In this document: positions 1-5,381 of the stretch, piece after piece
Layout: every line of letters begins with the position of its first letter
How positions within the stretch are numbered: position 1 is the first letter of the stretch
Origin: Candidatus Parcubacteria bacterium
Lineage (GTDB): Bacteria; Patescibacteriota; Microgenomatia; UBA12405
Assembly: GCA_023443725.1 (NCBI GenBank)
Contig: JAEZTF010000009.1
Location: 1-5,381 of the forward strand
DNA: 5,381 nt
Direction: 5' to 3'
The notes under the pieces: generated by a model
Told to the model about the DNA's origin: nothing
What the model saw: only the letters and a program-made list of their open reading frames with translations
Databases searched by the model: none
Translations under genes and position numbers: made by a program

Positions 1-128
1 GTTAATCTTAGATTGATCAGTTTCCGTAGCCCGACTACGATCATCTGAAGACCTTTGTACTAGATTAGTGGCTAAAGGAAGAGACAAGGCCAGAAGAGAG
101 ATGAAGATAAGAGTAAATAGATTAGAAT
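1..128. repeat. Direct repeat copy A: duplicated 5' end of the surface-protein genes
   Basis: Bases 1-128 align without gaps to 1557-1684 with 18 differences by my hand count (about 86 % identity). The copy continues past the left edge. Differences are uneven: only three in the first 62 bases (at 27, 37 and 58) and fifteen in the remaining 66. The similarity ends at the start codon of the left gene: the CAT at 136-138 corresponds to CGA at 1692-1694. The repeat encodes the anchor and juxtamembrane segment of both paralogues. Confidence 0.9.
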
Positions 129-138
129 GTTTAGTCAT
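1..138 (-). CDS. Membrane-anchored surface protein, N-terminal fragment (paralogue of the next gene)
   Basis: Only the first 46 codons lie in the window; the gene continues past the left edge. The ATG at 138-136 follows the stop of the upstream gene by 5 nt (TAA-ATAAA-ATG), so the two genes are probably cotranscribed. The peptide begins MTKHSNLF, has one hydrophobic segment at about residues 7-26, then the polar stretch VQRSSDDRSRATETDQSKIN. This matches residues 7-48 of the neighbouring 518-residue protein with few changes, so the genes are tandem paralogues. The Pro in 'ALSLPLATNLVQR' fits the anchor motif I recall from Microgenomates dockerin proteins. The expected role is an extracytoplasmic protein held by an uncleaved signal anchor; a cleaved signal peptide is also possible. 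Nothing in the window shows whether it also has a dockerin or a glycosidase domain. No Shine-Dalgarno sequence is visible before the start. Confidence 0.8.
   Translation of the reverse strand, partial: MTKHSNLFTLIFISLLALSLPLATNLVQRSSDDRSRATETDQSKIN
25..39 (-). other. Coding-region hairpin, copy A (5-bp stem, 5-nt loop)
   Basis: On the plus strand this reads CGTAG-CCCGA-CTACG, a perfect 5-bp inverted repeat around a 5-nt loop. It lies within codons 34-38 of the left gene. A possible outer stem joins TGAT (14-17) to ATCA (40-43) with a 7-nt bulge. The matching element in the paralogue keeps the loop and changes one stem pair on both sides, which is why it is listed. A function is not known. 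Confidence 0.5.
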
Positions 139-143
139 TTTAT

Positions 144-1700
144 TTATTCAGTAATATATAAAACATCGGCAATTTTTCTGCCACCTCCAGTTATACTGGA
201 TACAGTATTTGCCCCTGCTTGTTTGAAAGCTAGGCCTGTAGAACTTCCTCCATCTAAATTAACACCAATTCTACAACCTAAATTTTTCAAAATTACTGCA
301 CCATTATAAATGGAAATACTCGATGATGTTGTTAATATAACAAAATTATTTTTATCTATCTGGCAAAACATTTGTCTAACTGCTGAAGATCCATCTGAAA
401 CAGTTACTTGATGATTGTCTACAATAGCTCCTAATCTAAAAGCAAAAGTATCCTTAGGCCTAGCATTAATAATGTCTTTATATAAATTCAATCTATTAGA
501 TTTAATATCATTAAAAACCTGTAAATTACCATTTCCGTTTATTACATAATAACCATGAGACGGATAAGCATTATCAGTATTAGCATTTTTAATAACTTTT
601 CCATGTGACATTACAAATGTGCCATATGAAGTATAAGTATGTCCTTCTTTATAATCTACATCAGGGGTGTGCCAACCACTTCCATTAATTGCTATTACTA
701 TGTTATTTATTAAGTTCTTACTTACTATTTCTCTGTTTGTCATAGTCGCTAATGTTTCAAAATAGCTTCCCCATCCAGAAGTGACTATTTTTCTAATTTG
801 AGACGACGGATCTTTTATCCACATTTTTGTCAAAAAATAACCAGATTTTTTCTCTATCGTAACTCTCAATGTGTCAGATATAGCTGTTTTTATAATACTT
901 GATTCATTTGGTACACCAGTTGGTGCTGTTGTAGGTGTTTTTGTTGGAGTAGGTGTAGGAGTTGTTGTTGGTGTTTTTGTTGGAGTAGGTGTAGTTATTG
1001 GATCAATGACTACTTCATCACTAGTTTGAAGTAAGGATTGTTTTAAATAAGCAATATCAAAGGAATTAATAATTCCATCGTAGTTAAGATCAGTTTGTTG
1101 ACCACATGATGAATTAGCAGAAGGATTAATGTTGTATTTAACTATAGAGAAATCAAAGGCATTAACTATGCCATCTTGATTAAGATCACCTGGAAGTAAA
1201 GAGTAATTAGAAAAGTCATAAGTAGCTCCATTAGTAAGAGGCAAATTACAAGTAGAAGAACTAGATACTTTGTCGGATTGATTATTAAAACACATTCGAG
1301 CTGAGAGATAAGCTTGATTCTTAACTTGGATGTAATTGAATGAATCAGTATTTTTAAAATTGTTGTCTAAAACAAGATTAGAGACTAAAAATATTTGATC
1401 GCCTGATTTATTAATCTCTCCTGTAACAGGAGTCATTGAAGTACTTATTTGAGATTGATAAACTTTTTTAGTGACATTAACTATATTTAAGTCAACTGTC
1501 TTAAGAGAAGTAGAACAAGCGGATTCTGGTTTTAATCCTTTGAAAGCTATCTTGAAGTTAATCTTAGATTGATCAGTTTCCGAAGCCCGACTTCGATCAT
1601 CTGAAGACCTTTGAACTAAGTTGGTAATTAAAAAAAGAGACAAGGCCAGAAAAGAAATAGATATAAGAGTAAATAAGTTAGAATTCTTAGACGAATACAC
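144..1700 (-). CDS. Membrane-anchored dockerin protein with C-terminal phosphodiester glycosidase (NAGPA/DUF2233) domain
   Basis: About 518 residues from the GTG at 1700. Seen: hydrophobic anchor at about 9-28; a probable beta domain at about 48-166 with Cys62, Cys137 and Cys151; a dockerin with two Ca-binding loops, DLNQDGIVNAFD (ligands D172, N174, D176, N180, D183) and DLNYDGIINSFD (D204, N206, D208, N212, D215); a Pro/Thr linker at about 234-261; and a catalytic-type domain at 277-518. The last carries family hallmarks AINGSGWH (337-344), FRLGAIVDNHQV (421-432), GVNLDGGSSTGLAFK (479-493) and TGGGRKIADVLYI (504-516), as in the N-acetylglucosamine-1-phosphodiester alpha-N-acetylglucosaminidase family. 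Known family members cleave sugar phosphodiesters; the substrate here is unknown, possibly an envelope or neighbour-cell glycopolymer (inference). Start: the frame stays open to a TTG at 1727 (527 aa), but the paralogue's ATG aligns to 1694, which favours GTG 1700. No cohesin is present in the window. Confidence 0.88.
   Translation of the reverse strand: MYSSKNSNLFTLISISFLALSLFLITNLVQRSSDDRSRASETDQSKINFKIAFKGLKPESACSTSLKTVDLNIVNVTKKVYQSQISTSMTPVTGEINKSGDQIFLVSNLVLDNNFKNTDSFNYIQVKNQAYLSARMCFNNQSDKVSSSSTCNLPLTNGATYDFSNYSLLPGDLNQDGIVNAFDFSIVKYNINPSANSSCGQQTDLNYDGIINSFDIAYLKQSLLQTSDEVVIDPITTPTPTKTPTTTPTPTPTKTPTTAPTGVPNESSIIKTAISDTLRVTIEKKSGYFLTKMWIKDPSSQIRKIVTSGWGSYFETLATMTNREIVSKNLINNIVIAINGSGWHTPDVDYKEGHTYTSYGTFVMSHGKVIKNANTDNAYPSHGYYVINGNGNLQVFNDIKSNRLNLYKDIINARPKDTFAFRLGAIVDNHQVTVSDGSSAVRQMFCQIDKNNFVILTTSSSISIYNGAVILKNLGCRIGVNLDGGSSTGLAFKQAGANTVSSITGGGRKIADVLYITE
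934..994. repeat. Short tandem repeat encoding the Pro/Thr linker
   Basis: An identical 25-nt unit occurs at 934-958 and 970-994, a period of 36 nt or 12 codons. It encodes PTPTKTPT-type sequence on the minus strand. Pro/Thr linkers of this kind join extracellular modules and are often O-glycosylated. Here the linker joins the dockerin to the glycosidase domain. In-frame slippage could change its length without breaking the gene. Confidence 0.85.
1557..1684. repeat. Direct repeat copy B: duplicated 5' end of the surface-protein genes
   Basis: This is the partner of bases 1-128, at a fixed offset of 1556. The most strongly conserved part (1557-1618) encodes the segment from the membrane edge into the extracytoplasmic domain. 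At 1692-1694 the ATG of the other copy is replaced by TCG on the coding strand, so this gene must start upstream, at GTG 1700 or TTG 1727. Confidence 0.9.
1581..1595 (-). other. Coding-region hairpin, copy B, with compensated stem pair
   Basis: The plus strand reads CGAAG-CCCGA-CTTCG. Relative to bases 25-39, T27 is A here and A37 is T here, so the middle pair of the stem is flipped from T:A to A:T and pairing is kept. One change is synonymous (Arg CGT/CGA), the other a conservative Thr/Ser exchange. The outer TGAT/ATCA pairing is identical in both copies. It lies inside the glycosidase gene just after the membrane anchor. Confidence 0.5.
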
Positions 1701-1746
1701 AAGATAATAATAACTTAAGATAGCCAAGTACTCAATTTTTTGATAA

Positions 1747-1777
1747 ATTGTATTAATGTTAACAAAAGTTTTGTCTA
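1747..1777 (-). promoter_or_regulatory. Weak candidate promoter for the minus-strand surface genes
   Basis: On the minus strand, TAGACA at 1777-1772 matches the -35 consensus TTGACA at five of six bases, and TACAAT at 1752-1747 matches the -10 consensus TATAAT at five of six. The spacer is 19 nt, longer than the ideal 17. Transcription would start near 1740, giving a leader of about 40 nt to GTG 1700. The element overlaps the first codons of comM, so the two divergent transcription units would compete here. In DNA this AT-rich such matches arise by chance, so the call is tentative. I see no convincing plus-strand promoter for comM. Confidence 0.22.
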
Positions 1778-3291
1778 TCGCTAATGAAGGTTTAAAAGGG
1801 ATTGAAATAGAGGTTGAAGTTAATGTAGCCGATAAAGGTTTTCCTGCTTTTGGAATTGTAGGGTTGGCCAGTAAGGCGGTAGAGGAAGCAAAAGAAAGAG
1901 TTAAAACAGCTATTATAAATTCAGAAATAGAATTTCCTAATGCAAAAGTAACAATTAACTTAGCACCGGCTGATTTACCAAAAGATGGATCTTGTTATGA
2001 TTTACCAATCTCCGTTGGAATTTTAGCATCGACTGGAGAATTAATATTACCAAAAGAAAAAGTATATTTTTATGGAGAACTATCTTTAGATGGTAGTTTA
2101 AGACATACTCGAGGAGTATTTTTGTTGGCATTATTAGCGAAAGAACAAGGAATAAAAAAAATTTTTGTACCAAGGATGAGTGCTAATGAGGCCAGTGTGG
2201 TTGATGGAGTGGAAGTTTACCCAATTGATAACTTAAAAAATTTAATAAAACATTTGAGTGGTGAAAAATTAATTATTCCATTAAGAAAAGTTGAGACAGA
2301 AGATATTTTAAATGACATAGTACCGGAATTTGATTTTGCTGAAATTTTGGGACAAGAACAAGCTAAGCGGGCTTTAGAAATTGCTGCTGCTGGCGGACAC
2401 AATGTGTTTATGATGGGACCACCTGGATCAGGTAAAACGATGTTGTCACGAGCTATGTCGGGAATATTACCTAATTTAACCGAAAAAGAAAGTTTAGAAG
2501 TAACTAAAATTTATTCAATTACGGGAAATATTCCACCTGGTGGATCATTAATTCGACAAAGGCCTTTTAGGTCACCACATCATACAACTTCACAAGTAGG
2601 ATTGATCGGTGGAAGTAGTAATCCTAGACCTGGTGAAGTGTCGTTGGCACATCGAGGTGTATTGTTTCTGGATGAATTCCCAGAATTTGGCAGAAATTCT
2701 TTGGAAGCGTTAAGGCAACCATTGGAAGATGGTTTAGTAAATATTTCTAGAGCGGCTGGATCAGTAACCTTTCCGGCTCAATTTATGCTAATTGCCGCAG
2801 CTAATCCTTGCCCGTGTGGATATTTAGGTGATCCAAAAAAAGAATGTAAATGTAGCACTTTTCAAATTCTAAATTATAGAAAAAAATTATCAGGCCCAAT
2901 TATGGATAGAATTGATTTACATTTAACAGTACCAGCGGTGGATGTGAATAACTTAATGGTTTCTAATCAAGATAATCACAATGAAAAATCAGAAACAATT
3001 AAACAAAGAGTAGTTGAGGCGCGAAAAATTCAAACAGAAAGATTTAAAGATTTGGATAGGGTTCATTGTAATTCAGATATGAAAAATAAACATCTTAAAG
3101 ATTTTGCTAATTTAACTGGACAAGCAAATTTATTACTTAAACAAGCAGTTAATAAATTTAATTTGTCGGCTAGAGTTTATTTTCGATTAATTAAAGTAGC
3201 TAGAACTATTGCTGACTTAGATAAGTGTAATGAAATAAAAGAAAATCATATAGCTGAGGCATTGCAGTATCGAGTAAAAAATGATGAATAA
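1756..3291 (+). CDS. comM: ComM/YifB family AAA+ ATPase (Mg-chelatase-like branch-migration helicase)
   Basis: The protein has 511 residues, the usual family length, and appears intact. Seen: an N-terminal Lon-protease-like (ChlI-type) domain at about 20-170 with TINLAPADLPKDGSCYDLPI; the AAA+ core at about 190-395 with Walker A GPPGSGKT (221-228), the conserved RPFRSPHHTTS (269-279), Walker B GVLFLDEFPEF (301-311), sensor-1 region AAANPCPCG (347-355), and GPIMDRIDLH (380-389), whose Arg385 is the likely arginine finger; and the C-terminal Mg-chelatase domain at about 405-508 with sensor-2-like SARVYFRLIKVAR. Cys352, 354, 364 and 366 form a cluster seen in many non-enterobacterial homologues, possibly metal-binding. 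In Vibrio, ComM is a hexameric helicase that promotes branch migration during natural transformation; it acts in the cytoplasm. It is first in a plus-strand cluster with yraN and dprA, supporting that role. The ATG at 1756 matches the standard family N-terminus (MLTKVLSIA). No Shine-Dalgarno is visible. Confidence 0.95.
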   Translation: MLTKVLSIANEGLKGIEIEVEVNVADKGFPAFGIVGLASKAVEEAKERVKTAIINSEIEFPNAKVTINLAPADLPKDGSCYDLPISVGILASTGELILPKEKVYFYGELSLDGSLRHTRGVFLLALLAKEQGIKKIFVPRMSANEASVVDGVEVYPIDNLKNLIKHLSGEKLIIPLRKVETEDILNDIVPEFDFAEILGQEQAKRALEIAAAGGHNVFMMGPPGSGKTMLSRAMSGILPNLTEKESLEVTKIYSITGNIPPGGSLIRQRPFRSPHHTTSQVGLIGGSSNPRPGEVSLAHRGVLFLDEFPEFGRNSLEALRQPLEDGLVNISRAAGSVTFPAQFMLIAAANPCPCGYLGDPKKECKCSTFQILNYRKKLSGPIMDRIDLHLTVPAVDVNNLMVSNQDNHNEKSETIKQRVVEARKIQTERFKDLDRVHCNSDMKNKHLKDFANLTGQANLLLKQAVNKFNLSARVYFRLIKVARTIADLDKCNEIKENHIAEALQYRVKNDE

Positions 3292-3661
3292 TAAAATACA
3301 AAATTATAAAAAAGGTAAAGAAGGTGAAGAAATTGCCAGAGAATTTTTAGTAAACAAAGGTTTTAAATTAATCGAGTCAAATTATAGTAATAATTTAGGT
3401 GAAATTGATTTAGTCATGAGTGATAGAGATTGGCTAGTATTTGTCGAAGTAAAACTAAAAATTGGTGATAAATATGGAACTCCTGAAGAAATGATAAATA
3501 AAAATAAATTAAGTCGGGTAAAAAGAACAGCAGTAGCATTTTTGATTTTAGAATCCCCTATCTCAAAAAATTTTTCAAAATATAGAATTGATGCTGTATG
3601 TATAGTTTTGGAAGAAGATAGAAAAATTTCTAGAATTAATTATTATGAAAATATATATTAG
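3281..3661 (+). CDS. yraN: YraN family (UPF0102) nuclease-like protein
   Basis: The protein has 126 residues, typical for the family. Seen: KGKEGEEIAREFL (11-23), the GEIDLV motif (40-45) with Asp43, and FVEVK (54-58) with Glu56 and Lys58. Together these form the E...D...ExK pattern of the PD-(D/E)XK nuclease fold, followed by the family's GTPEEMI...K..R.KRTA stretch. The residue after EVK is Leu followed by Lys, where many homologues have Thr/Ala-Arg. The family is predicted to be nuclease- or Holliday-junction-resolvase-like, but its cellular function is not well established. Its position between comM and dprA is common in bacteria and suggests a part in recombination of incoming DNA (inference). 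The start overlaps the comM end by 11 nt (ATG 3281) or 8 nt (ATG 3284), so translation is probably coupled; the two starts cannot be separated here. Confidence 0.93.
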   Translation: MMNNKIQNYKKGKEGEEIAREFLVNKGFKLIESNYSNNLGEIDLVMSDRDWLVFVEVKLKIGDKYGTPEEMINKNKLSRVKRTAVAFLILESPISKNFSKYRIDAVCIVLEEDRKISRINYYENIY

Positions 3662-3671
3662 TTAATTAGTG

Positions 3672-3688
3672 ATTAGCTTTTAGCTAAT
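3672..3688 (+). other. Perfect hairpin between yraN and dprA
   Basis: ATTAGCT-TTT-AGCTAAT forms a 7-bp perfect stem with a 3-nt loop, 10 nt after the yraN stop and 13 nt before the dprA start. It is AT-rich and has no following T-run (the next bases are AGCAAAACAAAAA), so it does not look like a normal intrinsic terminator. It could stabilise the upstream mRNA, mark a processing site or lower dprA translation. These roles are inferred. Confidence 0.5.
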
Positions 3689-3701
3689 AGCAAAACAAAA
3701 A

Positions 3702-4580
3702 ATGAATGAATGGAAAAAGTGGCCAATAAAAGAAATTTTGAAAATTGATTTTCCAAAATGTTTACAAGAAGTTAGAAACTGTCCGGAAAAACTTTACTAT
3801 CGAGGAGAATGGAAAGATGACTTATTTAAAAAAGTGACAGCAATTGTCGGCAGTCGACAAATTACGAAATACGGAAGAAGTGTAGTGGAAAAAATTATGC
3901 CAGAAATTGTATTTCAAAAATCAACGATAATTTCGGGATTTATGTATGGAGTAGATACAGAGGCTCATAAAAAATGTTTAGAATTAGGAGGAAAAACTAT
4001 TGCTATTTTGGGGAGTGGTTTAAACGAATATTATCCAAAAGAAAATGATAAATTGTATACAGAAATTTTAAAAAATGAGGGATTGGTAATTTCAGAATAT
4101 GAAGCTAATTTTAAACCAACGGTGTGGAGTTTTCCGCAAAGAAATAGAATAGTGTCTGGCTTGACTAATACTAGTGTAGTAATTGTTGAAGCAGGAATAA
4201 AATCTGGTAGTTTAATTACGGCCAAATTAGCTTTAGAACAAAAAAGAAAGATATTAGCAGTACCTGGAATGATAAATTCTAAAATGTCGGAAGGGACAAA
4301 TTGGTTGATTAAAACTGGTGGAGCCAAAATTTTGACAGAGCCGATAGATATTTTTGAAGACAGAATTGCCATGCCAACTCAAGAAAATTTGTTTAAAGAT
4401 TATAGTAATCTAAACGACCTTGAAAGAATAATAATTGATTTACTAGAAAATGAAGCGATGACGAGCGATGAATTATGCCAAATAATTAAGAAAAACATTA
4501 GTGAAATATCAACTACTTTATCAATGATGTTGATGAAAGATTTGCTGACTGAAGAAGATGGAAAATTTTATATCTCTTAA
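3702..4580 (+). CDS. dprA: DNA-processing protein DprA (Smf)
   Basis: The protein has 292 residues, close to the shorter Gram-positive DprA proteins and shorter than E. coli Smf. Seen: the Rossmann-like core at about 28-217 with LYYRGEW (31-37), AIVGSRQITKYG (47-58), SGFMYGVDTEAH (78-89), LGSGLNEYYPKEN (103-115), FPQRNRIVSGL (144-154), VEAGIKSGSLITA (162-174), AVPG (186-189) and EGTNWLI (197-203). A C-terminal winged-helix-like domain follows at about 238-292. The N-terminal region before the core is too short for a SAM domain. DprA binds ssDNA brought in during natural transformation and loads RecA; it acts in the cytoplasm. It is the third gene of the comM-yraN-dprA cluster, 40 nt after yraN. 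The ATG at 3702 gives a normal N-terminus, but the leader is A-rich with no Shine-Dalgarno. The stop overlaps the stop of the convergent gene. Confidence 0.96.
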   Translation: MNEWKKWPIKEILKIDFPKCLQEVRNCPEKLYYRGEWKDDLFKKVTAIVGSRQITKYGRSVVEKIMPEIVFQKSTIISGFMYGVDTEAHKKCLELGGKTIAILGSGLNEYYPKENDKLYTEILKNEGLVISEYEANFKPTVWSFPQRNRIVSGLTNTSVVIVEAGIKSGSLITAKLALEQKRKILAVPGMINSKMSEGTNWLIKTGGAKILTEPIDIFEDRIAMPTQENLFKDYSNLNDLERIIIDLLENEAMTSDELCQIIKKNISEISTTLSMMLMKDLLTEEDGKFYIS

Positions 4581-5381
4581 AGATAATTTGTCCAATCGGA
4601 AATGGGAGCAGTGTTGCCACAAATAAAATTAATGGCATATAAAATGATGGCGGGGATTAAAAGAATTAAGACTGTTTTGATTGATTTTTGATTTAATTGT
4701 TTTTGATAAGACAATAATAAAAATGGATAAATAGGAGCAATATAACGACTGATATCTCGATGGGCAACTAAAAGAGTGGCAATCATAAAAACTAAAGGAT
4801 AAATTGCCACAATATCAAATTTATATTTTTTAATTAACTTAGAAACTCCATAAATAGCTAAGAAGAAAATATAAACAATATCTTCTAACCAAATGGTATT
4901 GATCCATGATTTGGTACTAATAAAAACTAAATATGGTAACGGATTTAAATGGAAATTATCACCGCTTTGAAAATAGGCCCAAAAATTACCTGTTTGAAGA
5001 AAATACAAATAGAAAATTAATACTACAGTAATTGGAACCAAAATATATGGAAAATATTTTTTAATAACTAAATTTATTTTTTTGGTTTCAATTAAATCTT
5101 TGATGGCCATTATTCCAAAGGCGGCTAACAATAAAATACCTGGACTTTTTAAACTTTGAGCAATAGCGGCAAAAATAGCTGAAAGCCAAATTTTGTCTTT
5201 TTTAAAAAATAAAATTGAGGCAATAGTGGTGGTTAAAAACCAAGTTTCAGGAGCACCGACTAAACGTAAAACTAAAAATCTGGCGGGGAAAAATAAAAAT
5301 AAAACGGTTAACCAAAAAGATTTCTTGGAATCTATAAATAATTTAAAAAATTCAAATAAAACTAAACTTAGAAGAATAGAT
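4577..5381 (-). CDS. Multi-pass membrane glycosyltransferase, GT-C type (PIG-V/mannosyltransferase-like), C-terminal part
   Basis: The frame is open from the right edge to the TAA at 4579-4577, 267 full codons, so the N-terminus lies outside the window. The internal TTG at 5131 is not a credible start because coding sequence continues upstream of it. Seen: about seven to eight hydrophobic segments, including FWLTVLFLFFPARFLVLRLV near the right edge, a segment ending SLKSPGILLLAAFG (about 5110-5152), YFPYILVPITVVLIFYLYFL, and a late HRDISRYIAPIYPF motif (4721-4762). The pattern 'GAPETWFL..., helix, K-rich turn, W..A...AA.AQSLKSPGILL' resembles the 'ESLF...R.GLLL' part of PIG-V-like mannosyltransferases, and the H-x-D-x-x-R-Y-x-x-P motif is common in GT-C enzymes. 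Such enzymes transfer sugars from polyprenyl-phosphate donors at the outer face of the membrane. The catalytic Asp loop is expected in the missing N-terminus, so donor and exact family are uncertain. Confidence 0.75.
   Translation of the reverse strand, partial: SILLSLVLFEFFKLFIDSKKSFWLTVLFLFFPARFLVLRLVGAPETWFLTTTIASILFFKKDKIWLSAIFAAIAQSLKSPGILLLAAFGIMAIKDLIETKKINLVIKKYFPYILVPITVVLIFYLYFLQTGNFWAYFQSGDNFHLNPLPYLVFISTKSWINTIWLEDIVYIFFLAIYGVSKLIKKYKFDIVAIYPLVFMIATLLVAHRDISRYIAPIYPFLLLSYQKQLNQKSIKTVLILLIPAIILYAINFICGNTAPISDWTNYL

Noticed and set aside
127..309. Plus-strand open frame of 60 codons
   Set aside because: It is antisense to the 3' end of the glycosidase gene, whose conserved motifs (LDGG, GGGRKIADVLYI) are clearly on the minus strand. 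No family likeness is visible.
934..994. CRISPR-like repeats
   Set aside because: There are only two units, in frame and encoding a Pro/Thr linker, with an 11-nt gap rather than a spacer.
1701..1755. Plus-strand promoter for comM
   Set aside because: GATAAT (1703-1708) and GATAAA (1742-1747) resemble a -10 box, but no suitable -35 lies at normal spacing, so I do not call a site.
1955..2402. Two short minus-strand open frames (1955-2173 and 2217-2402)
   Set aside because: Both lie wholly within comM, opposite conserved ComM sequence, and show no recognisable domain.
3662..3701. Intrinsic terminator between yraN and dprA
   Set aside because: The hairpin is AT-rich and has no U-run on either strand downstream.
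4031..4372. Minus-strand open frame of 113 codons
   Set aside because: It is antisense to the conserved DprA core and is best explained as a shadow of that gene.
4577..5131. A complete 184-residue membrane protein starting at TTG 5131
   Set aside because: The same frame stays open with membrane-protein sequence to the right edge, so the TTG is internal to a larger truncated gene.
1..5381. Alternative genetic code (UGA as Gly, as in some CPR lineages)
   Set aside because: All visible stops are TAA, the conserved families read through with the standard code, and no conserved Gly falls on TGA.

Overview
The window is AT-rich bacterial DNA and probably comes from a Candidate Phyla Radiation (Patescibacteria) genome, most likely the Microgenomates group. 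The best evidence is the minus-strand surface protein. It has an N-terminal membrane anchor ending in a 'LVQRSSDDRSRA'-type juxtamembrane stretch, then a small Cys-containing beta-type domain, then a two-repeat dockerin. I recall this architecture from many Microgenomates proteins, but no search was run. All five stop codons in the window are TAA and Trp is encoded by TGG. Nothing suggests UGA recoding.

Layout from left to right: (1) 1-138, minus strand: the first 46 codons of a membrane-anchored surface protein that runs off the left edge. (2) 144-1700 (possibly to 1727), minus strand: a paralogue of that gene, complete, carrying anchor, Cys domain, dockerin, Pro/Thr linker and a phosphodiester glycosidase (NAGPA/DUF2233) domain. 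The two genes are in tandem, 5 nt apart, and their 5' ends are about 86 % identical. (3) 1756-4580, plus strand: comM (YifB AAA+ ATPase), yraN (UPF0102) and dprA, closely packed and probably one operon. (4) 4577-5381, minus strand: the C-terminal 267 codons of a multi-TM GT-C type glycosyltransferase, convergent with dprA and overlapping it by 4 nt in a shared TTAA.

The plus-strand genes form a set for processing incoming DNA. In other bacteria DprA protects imported ssDNA and loads RecA, and ComM is a hexameric branch-migration helicase that extends the recombination. YraN has a PD-(D/E)XK-like nuclease-type fold of unclear role and is a common neighbour of both. The flanking minus-strand genes act at the cell envelope: a secreted or anchored glycan-phosphodiester hydrolase with a dockerin, and a membrane glycosyltransferase using lipid-linked sugars.

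The most unusual signal is in the duplicated 5' ends of the two surface genes. A 15-nt perfect hairpin (25-39 and 1581-1595) is present in both copies. In the first 62 aligned bases there are only three differences, and two of them are opposite each other in the hairpin stem and preserve pairing (T:A becomes A:T). This suggests, but does not prove, selection on a nucleic-acid structure inside the coding sequence.
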